In this document: positions 1 to 9,296 of the stretch, in pieces
How the letters are laid out: every line of letters begins with the position of its first letter
Numbering within the stretch: position 1 is the stretch's first letter
Origin: Bacteroidota bacterium
GTDB lineage: Bacteria > Bacteroidota > Bacteroidia > Bacteroidales > Paludibacteraceae
Length of the DNA stretch: 64,000 bases
Reading direction: 5' to 3'
Assembly: GCA_021779195.1 (NCBI GenBank)
Contig: JAJYBB010000009.1
Coordinates: 46,735-110,734, forward strand
The notes under the pieces: generated by a model
Told to the model about the DNA's origin: nothing
The model's database searches: none
Seen by the model: only the letters and a program-made list of their open reading frames with translations
Translations under genes and position numbers: made by a program

Positions 1-1
1 A

Positions 2-514
2 CAGGCACTGCCTTTTACTTCGTTTCAGGGACAAGGTACTGAAGTCTTGCAATCGGTTGGTCGGTCATCGTGGCTGTTAATTGCTTTAGTTATGGTGGTT
101 TGGGGAATCAGAAAGTTTATTCAACAAAAAAAGTTGAGAGCTCAATCGCCTACCTGGGGTTGCGGTTACACGGCACCTACTCCTCAACTTCAATACACGG
201 CAAGTTCTTTTGTGAAAAGCTACACTAAACTTTTCGGATTGATTTTTATGATTCAAAAAAATGAAAAAGAGTTGACCGGCGTTTTTCCTTCAGAAGCCCA
301 CTATGAAACCAATCCTTACGACAAAATCGAAAAATGGTTGATCGATTATCCGCTCACCTATTTAAAATTGTTTCTAAATGGGTTTCGGTTTGTTCAAAAT
401 GGGAAATTGCAGTTTTATATCTTGTACGGTATTTTGTTTATTCTTTCCGTTTTGAGTATTCCACTTATATATGAGCAAATTAACGGGTTTATCGAATTTT
501 TAAAACAGCTGTAA
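2..514 (+). CDS. Hydrogenase-4 subunit B-like (NuoL/HyfB family) membrane protein, C-terminal part
   Basis: The reading frame is open from the first bases of the window, so this is the last 170 residues of a gene that begins upstream; the TTG at 47 is internal. The segment holds a hydrophobic helix, then a loop with a WGCGY motif followed by a TPQLQYTASSF stretch. That arrangement is typical of the C-terminal end of HyfB/HycC proteins, the antiporter-like proton-translocating subunits. A final transmembrane helix closes the protein. The next gene starts 2 bases after the stop, so this is the first visible member of the Ehr/Hyf-like operon. It would sit in the inner membrane and move protons or sodium. 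Confidence 0.8.
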   Translation, partial: QALPFTSFQGQGTEVLQSVGRSSWLLIALVMVVWGIRKFIQQKKLRAQSPTWGCGYTAPTPQLQYTASSFVKSYTKLFGLIFMIQKNEKELTGVFPSEAHYETNPYDKIEKWLIDYPLTYLKLFLNGFRFVQNGKLQFYILYGILFILSVLSIPLIYEQINGFIEFLKQL

Positions 515-516
515 AT

Positions 517-1422
517 ATGTTGAGTTTAATATTAATCAGTATTGCCGCACTTTTTTTTACCGGCATCATTATCCGAACCAAAAGTATCGCTTCGGGTCGA
601 AAAGGTCCGGGGATATTGCAACCTGTTTTTGACGTGCTGAAACTGTTCAGAAAGGGATCGGTGTATAGTGAAACCTCCGGATTTGTTTTCAGGATAGCCC
701 CGATCATTTATTTTTCATCGGTGGTGCTTGCCATGCTGACAGTGCCATTTGGAGCGTCCAAAGGATTCATCAGCTTTAACGGCGATTTTATATTCTTTGC
801 TTATGTGCTTGCATTGGGTAAATTTTTCAGTATCATTGGTGCGTTGGATACAGGCAGTAGTTTTGAAGGTATGGGTGCAAGCCGTGAAGCCCTTTACTCC
901 ATGTTTGCCGAACCTGCATTTTTTATTCTGATGGGGTCGTTGGCTTTAATTACCGGACATACTTCTTTTCAGGAAATTTTTTCGACCCTCCATTTAGGAT
1001 CCTCCATAACCTATGCTATTGCTATTTTAGCAAGTTTTGTTCTGTTGCTCATTGCCATGATCGAAAATAGTCGTATGCCTATCGACGATCCGAAAACCCA
1101 TCTGGAATTGACTATGATTCACGAAGTTATGATTCTTGACAATAGCGGATTTGATTTGGGATTGATTCTTTCGACCGGTTATATAAAGTTTGCCATGTAT
1201 GGAGCTTTGATTTTTAATCTTTTTGTCGGCCTGATACCTTACGGCTATGCCATTTTGATCTTTTTTGCCTTGCAAGCATTTTTGGCTATCTTAATTGGCA
1301 TAATCGAATCATTTATCGCTCGTTCACGCATGAATCATAACGCACAGTTTATTGTGGTCCTGTCATCGGTTTCCTTGTTGATTTTCTTTGGGGTTTTGCT
1401 CGTGTTGGGTAAATTTATTTAA
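517..1422 (+). CDS. Hydrogenase-4 subunit C-like (NuoH/HyfC family) membrane subunit
   Basis: A 301-residue, strongly hydrophobic protein of the NuoH/HyfC/HycD family, the subunit that couples the soluble redox arm to the membrane arm. Visible family features are the GRKGPGILQPVFDVLKLF stretch near residues 28-45 (the quinone-side loop of NuoH relatives) and an acidic loop around residues 185-205 with MIENSRMPIDDPKTHLELTMIHE-like charge. Length is normal for HyfC. It starts 2 bases after the upstream stop codon, so it is almost certainly cotranscribed and perhaps translationally coupled. Function in this operon is inferred from family and order B-C-E-F-G-I, as in hyf loci. Confidence 0.85.
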   Translation: MLSLILISIAALFFTGIIIRTKSIASGRKGPGILQPVFDVLKLFRKGSVYSETSGFVFRIAPIIYFSSVVLAMLTVPFGASKGFISFNGDFIFFAYVLALGKFFSIIGALDTGSSFEGMGASREALYSMFAEPAFFILMGSLALITGHTSFQEIFSTLHLGSSITYAIAILASFVLLLIAMIENSRMPIDDPKTHLELTMIHEVMILDNSGFDLGLILSTGYIKFAMYGALIFNLFVGLIPYGYAILIFFALQAFLAILIGIIESFIARSRMNHNAQFIVVLSSVSLLIFFGVLLVLGKFI

Positions 1423-1485
1423 TAATTTTTTTATCCGATTAATTTATAAATTCTTATCAATCAAATTACTGTAAATAAATATATT

Positions 1486-2118
1486 ATGTTACATGTACTG
1501 TTAATAATTTTTCTCATTACGCTGTTTTACTTAGCTATTGCCAACCGTATGACCACCTACATTAATTTGTTGGCATTGCAGGGGGTTTTACTTTTTTTGG
1601 TGGCGTTTATGCAGCTGAGTCATATCAACACGGTCAATTTGGTTTTAATTTTACTTGAAACCATAGTTTTTAAATCTATTGCAGTTCCGGTATTTTTAAG
1701 GCGGGTACTGAAACGAAATCATATTACACGGGAAGCCGAACCTTTTGTTCCTAACTTTGTATCATTGATTATCACTACTTTAATAGTAATTATTACAATT
1801 ATTCTTTCGAATTCGATGCAGGAAAATAATTTAGATAAGATTTTCTTCGTGGTTGCACTATCCACTTTGTTTACAGGACTTTATTTTATCGCTTCTCGCC
1901 GAAAAATTATCACGCACGTGATGGGTTATCTCATTATCGAAAATGGAGTATTTGCACTTTCGTTGGCTGTGGGAAATGAAATGCCCATGCTTGTCAATTT
2001 GGGAATCATGCTCGATATTTTTGCCAGTGTGCTTATTTTAGGTATTTTCCTGAATAAAATTGGCGATGTGTTTAAAGACATCGATGTCAATCAACTTACT
2101 AATTTGAAAGACTTTTAA
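1486..2118 (+). CDS. Hydrogenase-4 subunit E-like (HyfE) membrane protein
   Basis: A 210-residue integral membrane protein with about six hydrophobic segments. Its size, composition and place between the C-like and F-like subunits fit HyfE, a family whose C-terminal half resembles NuoK. Acidic residues lie inside or beside hydrophobic segments (for example LLETIVFKS near residue 55 and IIENGVF near residue 150), as expected of a proton-path subunit. The gap to the upstream gene is 63 bases with no hairpin, so I place it in the same operon. The family call rests on context plus the LLETIVFK and IIENGVFALS motifs. Confidence 0.8.
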   Translation: MLHVLLIIFLITLFYLAIANRMTTYINLLALQGVLLFLVAFMQLSHINTVNLVLILLETIVFKSIAVPVFLRRVLKRNHITREAEPFVPNFVSLIITTLIVIITIILSNSMQENNLDKIFFVVALSTLFTGLYFIASRRKIITHVMGYLIIENGVFALSLAVGNEMPMLVNLGIMLDIFASVLILGIFLNKIGDVFKDIDVNQLTNLKDF

Positions 2119-2173
2119 GAAATGGATTGCTGGAGATTTTAAGTTATAAATGAAAAAATTGAAAATTTGAATT

Positions 2174-3604
2174 ATGATAATACCCTATTTAATTGGTTCA
2201 GTGGGCATCTCGCTCGGTTTATTCCTTAATCGGAATAAAACTGTCAATTATATTTTAATTTGGCTGTTCGTGTTTTTGCAGTCAGCTTTTTCGGTTTATG
2301 TCGGCTTTCATTATAATGACACTGAAGCGACTTATTTCACCTTCGATGCACTGGGACTCATTATGTTATTCACTGCAACGTTGATTATTATTCCCGCGGC
2401 CATTCACAGTTATATTTACATTGAAGAAAGCGAAGAGAAAACCCCGAAAACACGAGCTACCTATTTTGGAGCGTTCGCGTTGTTGGTCATGGCGGTAAGT
2501 GCCGCTTTTTTAGCAAATCATATTGCTGTGGTGTGGATTTTTACCGAAATAACCACGCTAAGCGCTTCGGCTTTAATTTATCATCATCGCAACAAATTGG
2601 CATTGGAAGGAACCTGGAAATATGTTTTTATTTGTGCCGTGAGCATTACTTTTGTTTTTATCGGCATCTTGTTTTTAAGTCTGTCTCTGCCAAAAGCCGC
2701 TGCCGACGATTTATCGTATAAAAGTCTGATTCAACATCATTTACTATTGAATACTTCATGGCTTCAATTGGCTTTTCTATTTATTTTTACCGGATTTACG
2801 GCCAAAATCGGACTTTTTCCCATGTTTACAGCCGGGATCGATGCCAAAGATAAAGCCCCCGGACCGGCTGCTGCTTTGCTTTCAAGTATAATCATGTGTA
2901 TGGGATTTGTCGGTATTTTTCGGTTTTACACGGTGATAGCCAACACGCCTTTGATGCGTTGGGCAAGTTTGGTGGTGGGCATTGCCGCGTTCCTGTCTAT
3001 TTTCATTGCCGCAGTTTATATGATTAAAGTGAAGAATATCAAGCGAATGATGGCATATTCGAGTGTAGAACACATGGGACTGGTTATGCTTGGACTTGCC
3101 GCCGGAGGAATTGGTTATTATGCGGCAATTCTTCATTTGGTACTGCATTCGCTGGTTAAATCGAGTCTGTTTTTTCAGTACAATCAACTTTATCGTGTTT
3201 ACAAAAACAAAAGCATTTATCAATTGGGTAATTATTTTAAATACAATACGACCGGTGCCATTGTGTTGCTGTTGGCGTTTATCAGTGTAACCGCTATGCC
3301 TCCCTCGGGAATGTTTGTGAGCGAGTTTATGATCTTCAGATCATTGTTTCAGTCCAATCAACTTGCTTTGCTGATTGTGGTTTTATTGCTGCTTACCATT
3401 ATTATCTGGGCATTTGCAAAAAATATTTTTAAAATTCTATTTATTCCGGTTGTTGATTTCGACGAATCAAATGTTCCTAAAATAAGTCCATGGCGTTCGG
3501 TTTCACAGTTTCTGCTCATTGGCGGGGCAGCTTATCTGGGCTTGAATCCGCCAATGATTTTTGTTGATTTAATTCAAAACAGCATCCGACTTTTACCACA
3601 TTGA
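2174..3604 (+). CDS. Hydrogenase-4 subunit F-like (NuoN/HyfF antiporter family)
   Basis: A 476-residue polytopic protein of the proton_antipo_M family (NuoL/M/N, HyfF). Recognisable elements are the WIFTEITTLSASALIYHH segment near residues 122-139, which carries the conserved membrane glutamate, the AKIGLFPMF/APGPAAALLSS region near residues 212-240, and the SSVEHMGLVMLGLA segment near residues 296-309. The first two correspond to the proton-channel Glu and Lys regions of the family. It would be the second antiporter-like pump module besides the B-like subunit. It starts 55 bases after the E-like gene and ends 13 bases before the large subunit. Confidence 0.88.
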   Translation: MIIPYLIGSVGISLGLFLNRNKTVNYILIWLFVFLQSAFSVYVGFHYNDTEATYFTFDALGLIMLFTATLIIIPAAIHSYIYIEESEEKTPKTRATYFGAFALLVMAVSAAFLANHIAVVWIFTEITTLSASALIYHHRNKLALEGTWKYVFICAVSITFVFIGILFLSLSLPKAAADDLSYKSLIQHHLLLNTSWLQLAFLFIFTGFTAKIGLFPMFTAGIDAKDKAPGPAAALLSSIIMCMGFVGIFRFYTVIANTPLMRWASLVVGIAAFLSIFIAAVYMIKVKNIKRMMAYSSVEHMGLVMLGLAAGGIGYYAAILHLVLHSLVKSSLFFQYNQLYRVYKNKSIYQLGNYFKYNTTGAIVLLLAFISVTAMPPSGMFVSEFMIFRSLFQSNQLALLIVVLLLLTIIIWAFAKNIFKILFIPVVDFDESNVPKISPWRSVSQFLLIGGAAYLGLNPPMIFVDLIQNSIRLLPH

Positions 3605-3617
3605 TAATGCGTGAACT

Positions 3618-5117
3618 ATGAATTACATAAATATTAAAAACAACCAAACAATTGCGCTTTCGGCAATTCCGGAAAGTAATTATGAATCATTTTTCGATCA
3701 AAATCTCGATTTGATGCGAGGGCATACCGAACGGCATTGTGTGAATTATTTCGGATATAAAGTTGGAAATAATGTGAAATTAATCTGTTGTATCGCCGAT
3801 GATCTTACCCACGAAATTTTCATTTCTACTTGTCTGGTGAATAAAGCCCATTCGTTGGAATCAATGAGTAGGGAAATGCTTTGTTTCGAAAAGTTCGAAC
3901 GCGAAATTCATGAAAATTTTGGTATACCTTATGTTGATCATCCCTGGCTGAAACCGGTTCGCTATCCTGAAAATCGGGATGATCTTTCACAAACAATTGA
4001 AAACTACCCGTTTTATTCGATTGAGAGCGAGGAATTGCACGAAGTTGGTGTTGGTCCCATTCATGCAGGGATTATTGAACCCGGACATTTTAGGTTTATT
4101 TGCAACGGCGAACAAATTCTTCATCTCGAGATTCAACTCGGATACCAGCATCGGGGCATCGAACAACTTTTTATCGACAAAAAACAATTGCTTCAACGTG
4201 CAACATTGGCCGAAAATATTGCCGGTGATACAGTGGTGGGTCATAGTACGGCTTTTGCCCAGGTATGGGAAAGTTTATGCCACTTTGAACCAACCCAAGC
4301 AATGCAGTTCTCGCGTACACTGGCATTGGAATTAGAACGAATTGCCATTCATACAGGCGATTTAAGCGCAGCTTGCACCGATGTGGCGTATCAACTGGGA
4401 AGTGCAGTGTTTGGTCGACTGAGAACTCCTATCGTTAATTTCATGCAGGAATGGGGTGGCAATCGGTTATCCAAAGGATTAATACGTCCAGGGTACAGCC
4501 CATTCCCATTTACTCCTTCATTAGCAAAAAGACTGATAGAGATTCTGGATATTTTTGAGCCTGAATTTGATGAAATGGCGAATAAAACATTTTCATTATC
4601 AAGTGTTTTGTCTCGATTTGAACGTACAGGGGTGGTTTCAAACACCGATGCCTTAAATATCGGTACGGTTGGAATGGCTGCCCGAATGACCAATTTGAAT
4701 CGGGATATACGGGCTTCACACCCTACTGATTATTATCTTCAACTTCATCATCAACCGATTTTAAAACGCCATGGTGATGTGTATTCGCGCATTCAAATCC
4801 GACGGTTGGAAGTGAAACAATCTATTCAGTATATCCGAACCTTACTTGCCGGTATGCCCAATTTGGATGTTCAACCGAAGGAATTCAAAATTCCACAGTC
4901 CAATGCTTTCAGTATTTCATTGGTCGAAGGATGGCGGGGCGAAATTTGCCACTGCGCCATTACTGATCCCACCGGAGATCTTCTTCATTACAAAATTAAA
5001 GATCCTTCGTTTCACAATTGGTTAGCATTAGCCCTTTCAGTTCGAAATAACGAAATTTCCGATTTCCCGATTTGCAACAAAAGTTTTAATCTTTCGTATG
5101 CGGGACACGATTTATAA
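3618..5117 (+). CDS. HyfG-like large subunit (NuoC-NuoD fusion) lacking NiFe ligands; Ehr-type
   Basis: A 499-residue soluble subunit with an N-terminal NuoC-like part (about 1-115) and a NuoD/hydrogenase large-subunit-like part (about 135-499). Family landmarks are VGPIHAGIIEPGHFRF (145-160) and LGYQHRGIEQL (174-184). The four Cys that bind NiFe in true group 4 hydrogenases are absent. Where HycE has CGIC, residues 202-205 read AGDT, with His209 kept. Where HycE has DPCxxC, residues 462-467 read DPSFHN. It therefore should not be called a hydrogenase; it fits the energy-converting hydrogenase-related (Ehr) class. The physiological substrate, probably a quinone or other carrier, is unknown. 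Confidence 0.85.
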   Translation: MNYINIKNNQTIALSAIPESNYESFFDQNLDLMRGHTERHCVNYFGYKVGNNVKLICCIADDLTHEIFISTCLVNKAHSLESMSREMLCFEKFEREIHENFGIPYVDHPWLKPVRYPENRDDLSQTIENYPFYSIESEELHEVGVGPIHAGIIEPGHFRFICNGEQILHLEIQLGYQHRGIEQLFIDKKQLLQRATLAENIAGDTVVGHSTAFAQVWESLCHFEPTQAMQFSRTLALELERIAIHTGDLSAACTDVAYQLGSAVFGRLRTPIVNFMQEWGGNRLSKGLIRPGYSPFPFTPSLAKRLIEILDIFEPEFDEMANKTFSLSSVLSRFERTGVVSNTDALNIGTVGMAARMTNLNRDIRASHPTDYYLQLHHQPILKRHGDVYSRIQIRRLEVKQSIQYIRTLLAGMPNLDVQPKEFKIPQSNAFSISLVEGWRGEICHCAITDPTGDLLHYKIKDPSFHNWLALALSVRNNEISDFPICNKSFNLSYAGHDL

Positions 5118-5121
5118 ATAA

Positions 5122-5889
5122 ATGGTTGATATGATCTTGGATAATCTCAAAATAATGTATCATCAGGGAAAACAATTTATTCCCGATGTTACCACAGCGC
5201 AGGTTCCCGGCATTTTCAGAGGCCGACCGCTCATCACTGTCGCAAAAGTTGACGAGATGGCACTGCAATCTGTTTGTCCCACCAATGCCATCGGAGTTGC
5301 TCCGGTGAGCGTTGATCTAGGCAAATGTACTTTTTGCGGGGAATGTGCTGCCCGTTTTCCTGAAAAAATAAGTTTTACAAAAGACTATAAATTAGCAACA
5401 AACGAGCGGAATCGTATGATTATTTCCGAAAACGATAACCATCCTATCGAGCTGAATTATGACATTATCAGGCAGGAAATTCGCGGAATTTTTGGTCGAT
5501 CGTTAAAATTGAGGCAAATCTCTGCCGGAGGAGATAATAGCTGCGAATGGGAGCTGGGTGCAGCCAATAATGTGCAATTTGACATGAGCCGCTTTGGAAT
5601 TGAATTTGTTGCTTCACCCCGTCATGCCGATGGAATTGTAATTACAGGTCCGATTACCAAAAATATGGCAGCAGCCATTCAGCTTTGCTATGATGCTACC
5701 CCTGACCCAAAAATCATTGTTTTAGTGGGCACAGATGCCATTAGTGGAGGTATTTTTGCAGGGAGTTCGGCTCTTGATCGCAGTTTTTTAGATCGTTATC
5801 CCGTTGATTTATATATTCCCGGTAATCCAGCTCATCCATTAGATATCATCAATGGATTGTTGGATCTGACAAGAAGAAAGAAATTCTAA
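5122..5889 (+). CDS. HyfI/NuoB-like small subunit with one ferredoxin cluster, N2 ligands mostly lost
   Basis: A 255-residue protein joining a ferredoxin-like N-terminal part to a NuoB/HyfI-like C-terminal part. The N-terminal part has Cys52-Pro, then Cys69, Cys72 and Cys75, enough for one [4Fe-4S] cluster; the second cluster is gone because the last CP of the second motif reads FP. In the NuoB-like part the proximal (N2) ligands are mostly replaced: the first Cys is Asp138, Cys141 is kept, the third position is Asp205 (GTDAISGG) and the fourth is Asn235 (IPGNPAHP). This parallels the loss of NiFe ligands in the large subunit. It starts 4 bases after that gene and is the last gene of the operon before a strong terminator. 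Confidence 0.83.
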   Translation: MVDMILDNLKIMYHQGKQFIPDVTTAQVPGIFRGRPLITVAKVDEMALQSVCPTNAIGVAPVSVDLGKCTFCGECAARFPEKISFTKDYKLATNERNRMIISENDNHPIELNYDIIRQEIRGIFGRSLKLRQISAGGDNSCEWELGAANNVQFDMSRFGIEFVASPRHADGIVITGPITKNMAAAIQLCYDATPDPKIIVLVGTDAISGGIFAGSSALDRSFLDRYPVDLYIPGNPAHPLDIINGLLDLTRRKKF

Positions 5890-5938
5890 TTCGATTCGGC
5901 TCATTTAAGATGAAAGAATCGGAGAATGTGCTGGATCA

Positions 5939-5979
5939 AAAAAAGAGAAAAATTCAACTACTGAATTTTTCTCTTTTTT
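5939..5979. terminator. Bidirectional intrinsic terminator between the Ehr operon and rplS
   Basis: A perfect 18-bp inverted repeat (5939-5956 with 5962-5979) with a 5-base loop. The stem has an A-run on its left arm and a T-run on its right arm, so it can end transcription from both sides. The genes on either side converge here. Confidence 0.85.
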
Positions 5980-5999
5980 AATTTTTTACGATAACAAAT

Positions 6000-6347
6000 T
6001 TACATGCGTCTTTCTTTAATTCTAGCTTTCTTGCCGGTAAGTTTACGTAAATAGTATAATTTAGCCCGACGTACTTTGCCGTGTTTGTTTACGGTGATAC
6101 TTTCGATAAAGGGTGAATCTAATGGGAAAATACGTTCCACTCCAACATTTCCCGACATTTTGCGTACGGTAAAACGTTTTTTGTCCTGGTGTCCCGAAAT
6201 TTTGATTACATCACCTCTAAATTCCTGAATACGTTCCTTGTTACCTTCTTTAATGCGATAAGCTACTGTAATGGTATCGCCGGCTTTAAACTCAGGATGC
6301 GTCTTTTCGACTAAAAATGCTTGTTCTGCAACTTTAATTAAGTCCAT
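6000..6347 (-). CDS. rplS: 50S ribosomal protein L19
   Basis: A 115-residue protein with the full L19 signature: [13 protein letters not shown] near residues 20-32, [10 protein letters not shown], the [21 protein letters not shown] block (59-79), and a very basic C-terminus ([11 protein letters not shown] and KARIKERRM). L19 sits at the 30S-50S interface and supports bridge contacts. Length matches the family. The gene stands alone on this strand: no trmD, rimM or rpsP accompanies it, as is usual in Bacteroidota. A TACTTTTG box lies about 90 bases upstream of the start. Confidence 0.97.
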   Translation of the reverse strand: MDLIKVAEQAFLVEKTHPEFKAGDTITVAYRIKEGNKERIQEFRGDVIKISGHQDKKRFTVRKMSGNVGVERIFPLDSPFIESITVNKHGKVRRAKLYYLRKLTGKKARIKERRM

Positions 6348-6433
6348 TGTCTTTCTTTGTTTTGTTTAATAACTACGTGCAATATTCACAGACCTCGCTA
6401 ATTCTGTCAGAGATTACACCTAAATTTGGTCTG

Positions 6434-6441
6434 CAAAAGTA
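6434..6441 (-). promoter_or_regulatory. Putative -7 promoter box for rplS
   Basis: Read on the minus strand the bases are TACTTTTG, matching the Bacteroidota TAnnTTTG -7 consensus. It lies 87 bases upstream of the rplS start codon. No convincing -33 element was identified. Confidence 0.5.
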
Positions 6442-6642
6442 CTGTTTTTTTTCTATTTGACAATATTTTATTGTGTTTTTTATCTGAAAGTTTGATTTCT
6501 ATGTGTTGAATCAAGGTTGTCAATTTCCATTTTCAACCTGAAATAATGCATTTTTAATGGGTGGTTAACCTATGAAAAACCTTAATTATTACAGTTATAA
6601 CAGTTACTGGTTAATAAAAACTGTAAATTCAATAAATTTTGC

Positions 6643-6650
6643 TACCTTTG
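6643..6650 (+). promoter_or_regulatory. Putative -7 promoter box for typA
   Basis: TACCTTTG matches the Bacteroidota TAnnTTTG consensus and ends 27 bases before the preferred ATG of typA. A start site a few bases downstream would give a leader of about 20 bases. This placement argues against starting typA at the in-frame TTG at 6639, which would lie upstream of transcription. Confidence 0.6.
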
Positions 6651-6677
6651 CACCCCATAAAAAAAGGATTGTGTTAC

Positions 6678-8477
6678 ATGCAGAAAATTAGAAATATTGC
6701 AATTATCGCCCATGTTGATCATGGCAAAACTACGCTGGTCGACAAGATGTTATTAGCAGGTCACCTGTTTCGCGACAACGAAAACACAGGTGAGTTGATC
6801 ATGGATAATAACGACCTTGAACGTGAAAGAGGAATTACCATTCTCGCTAAAAATGTATCAATTGAATATGCTGGTTACAAAATAAACATTATTGATACTC
6901 CAGGACATGCCGATTTTGGGGGGGAAGTAGAACGGGTATTAAACATGGCTGACGGAGTTTTGTTGCTGGTTGATGCTTTCGAAGGACCCATGCCACAAAC
7001 CCGTTTTGTACTTCAAAAAGCCTTACAAATGGGGCTTTTGCCTATTGCGGTGATTAATAAAGTGGATAAACCCAATTGTCGTCCTGACGAAGTGCACGAA
7101 GCTGTTTTCGACTTGATGTACAATTTAGATGCTACCGAAGAACAACTCAATTTTCATACGATTTACGGCTCTGCAAAGCAAAATTGGATGTCAGAAGATT
7201 GGAAAAACCCTTCTGATAATATACTACCTTTACTTGATGCTATCATCAAATATATTCCTGAACCATTGTATCTGGAGGGGACACCTCAAATGCTGATAAC
7301 TTCACTTGATTATTCGTCTTATGTTGGTCGAATTGCTGTTGGTCGTGTTCATCGGGGTACTTTACGCGAAGGAATGGATGTGAGTTTGGTTAAAAGGGAA
7401 GGACAAATTGTGAAGTCGCGCATAAAAGAATTGCATACTTTTACCGGTTTAGGGCGTACGCGTGCATCAGAAGTGAAATCGGGCGACATTTGCGCTTTAG
7501 TGGGTATTGAAGGTTTTGAGATTGGAGATACCATAGCCGATGCACAGCAACCCGAAGCATTGACACCAATTTCTATTGACGAACCCACAATGAGTATGGT
7601 TTTTACGATCAATAATTCTCCATTCTACGGAAAAGAAGGAAAATTTGTTACTTCGCGCCACATTCATGAACGATTGATGAAAGAGTTGGATAAAAACTTA
7701 GCTTTGCGCGTTGAAAAAAATATTGATTCAGATATTTGGCATGTTTACGGAAGAGGTGTACTTCATTTATCTGTTCTTATCGAGACCATGCGTCGCGAAG
7801 GTTACGAAATGCAAGTTGGTCAACCACAGGTTATATTCAAAGAAATAGACGGTAAACGATGCGAACCGATCGAACAACTTACCATTAACTTGCCCGAAGA
7901 GTGTTCAGGTAAGATTATTGAGATCGTTGCAATGCGAAAGGGCGAAATGTTGAGCATGGAAGTTATGAATGACAGGATTCAGCTTGAATTCCTGATTCCT
8001 TCACGCGGAATAATTGGACTTCGAAATAATGTGTTGACTTCCTCTGCCGGTGAAGCAATCATGTCTCACCGTTTCTTAGAATATCAACCTTACAAAGGTG
8101 AAATTGAAAAAAGAAATAATGGTTCAATTATCGCTATGGAAAGTGGTACAGCTTTTGCATACGCCATTGATAAATTGCAGGATAGAGGTCGGTTTTTTAT
8201 CTTTCCACAGGAGGAAATTTACTCGGGACAAGTTGTCGGTGAAAGTTCTAAAGAAGGAGATTTAGTGGTAAATGTTACAAAGTCTAAAAAACTTACCAAT
8301 ATGCGTGCTTCAGGTGCGGATGATAAAGCTAAACTAATACCGCCAATTGTTTTTAGTCTCGAAGAGGCTTTGGAATATATAAAAGAAGATGAATATGTGG
8401 AAATTACGCCCAAAAGTATTCGACTTCGTAAAATTTATTTGGACGAAAATGAACGAAAACGTATGACGAGAAAATAA
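6678..8477 (+). CDS. typA: Ribosome-associated translational GTPase TypA/BipA
   Basis: A 599-residue translational GTPase. The G domain shows [10 protein letters not shown] (P-loop), the ERERGITI switch I segment, [12 protein letters not shown] (G3) and NKVDK (G4). It continues through the EF-G-like domains and the TypA-specific C-terminus with the [15 protein letters not shown] and [16 protein letters not shown] motifs that separate BipA from EF-G and LepA. BipA binds the ribosome and assists 50S assembly, mainly under stress or low temperature. I start it at ATG 6678 ([10 protein letters not shown]) because the longer frame from TTG 6639 would begin upstream of the predicted transcription start. 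Confidence 0.95.
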   Translation: MQKIRNIAIIAHVDHGKTTLVDKMLLAGHLFRDNENTGELIMDNNDLERERGITILAKNVSIEYAGYKINIIDTPGHADFGGEVERVLNMADGVLLLVDAFEGPMPQTRFVLQKALQMGLLPIAVINKVDKPNCRPDEVHEAVFDLMYNLDATEEQLNFHTIYGSAKQNWMSEDWKNPSDNILPLLDAIIKYIPEPLYLEGTPQMLITSLDYSSYVGRIAVGRVHRGTLREGMDVSLVKREGQIVKSRIKELHTFTGLGRTRASEVKSGDICALVGIEGFEIGDTIADAQQPEALTPISIDEPTMSMVFTINNSPFYGKEGKFVTSRHIHERLMKELDKNLALRVEKNIDSDIWHVYGRGVLHLSVLIETMRREGYEMQVGQPQVIFKEIDGKRCEPIEQLTINLPEECSGKIIEIVAMRKGEMLSMEVMNDRIQLEFLIPSRGIIGLRNNVLTSSAGEAIMSHRFLEYQPYKGEIEKRNNGSIIAMESGTAFAYAIDKLQDRGRFFIFPQEEIYSGQVVGESSKEGDLVVNVTKSKKLTNMRASGADDKAKLIPPIVFSLEEALEYIKEDEYVEITPKSIRLRKIYLDENERKRMTRK

Positions 8478-8529
8478 TTTTTTTAAGTCATTTAATTTTT
8501 AAAAAATACAAATCATCAATTATTCTTGC

Positions 8530-9156
8530 ATGAAAAGTAAAATAATTGTTTTGTTGTTGGTGTTTACAAGCAGTGTGTATGCCCAACTTGGAATTAAAGC
8601 AGGCGTTAATATGGCAAACGAAATTAAATCTTTCAGTCAGTCCAATATCGCTACTGCTTTTACTTCTAAAAATCTTACCGGCTATCAAATCGGACTTATT
8701 TATCAGGCAATGCCGAAAAAATCGGGACTTGGTGTCGAATTTGGCATTTTATTTTCTCAGAAAGGTAGCTCTTTTTCAGATAGTACTGTTAATTCAATTC
8801 AACAAGGTTACAAAGAATTAAATTATGCCGAGGTTCCACTAAATCTTCGTTATCGATTTAATTTTGGATTTATTGGAATTTACGGTATTGCAGGGATTTA
8901 TGGCGGTTATGCCTTGAATGGCAAAACCGTCAACGATATTACCAATACCATTCACAATGAAACTTTCCAAACTTTCATGGATCATCTCGATTATGGATAT
9001 AATTTAGGTGCAGGTATGGAATTTTTCAAGAAAATTCAACTGGGGGCTACCTGGACTCAGGGTATTCGAAACACGGCGTACACCAATACGGTTATTCCAA
9101 CACCCGATACCAGTACGAATCGGGTATTTACGGTCAATTTAGTGTATTTGTTTTAA
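8530..9156 (+). CDS. Outer-membrane beta-barrel protein (PorT-like family)
   Basis: A 208-residue protein with a clear signal peptide (residues 1-18, cleaved near VYAQ) followed directly by the LGIKAGVNMAN motif typical of the Bacteroidota outer-membrane beta-barrel family that includes PorT. The rest alternates short amphipathic strands with Gly/Asn/Ser turns and ends in VNLVYLF, a C-terminal aromatic residue as expected for barrel insertion. It follows typA by 52 bases with no terminator seen. PorT itself belongs to the type IX secretion system, but members of this family are numerous and most have no known role, so I do not assign porT. Confidence 0.75.
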   Translation: MKSKIIVLLLVFTSSVYAQLGIKAGVNMANEIKSFSQSNIATAFTSKNLTGYQIGLIYQAMPKKSGLGVEFGILFSQKGSSFSDSTVNSIQQGYKELNYAEVPLNLRYRFNFGFIGIYGIAGIYGGYALNGKTVNDITNTIHNETFQTFMDHLDYGYNLGAGMEFFKKIQLGATWTQGIRNTAYTNTVIPTPDTSTNRVFTVNLVYLF

Positions 9157-9296
9157 GAGATTTTTTCTTGTTTTACTCCATTGCAACTCATAAAATTGCG
9201 TTAATCACTTTTTTTGCAAACATTTTTAATGAGTAAGCAGCAGATTGTTACTGAAATTATCAGTCCTCTGCATAATTTTTTTTGAATACTAAAATT

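Noticed and set aside
3618..5117. Active group 4 NiFe hydrogenase
   Set aside because: The operon order looks like hyf, but all four NiFe-binding Cys are replaced and no maturation genes are seen in the window.
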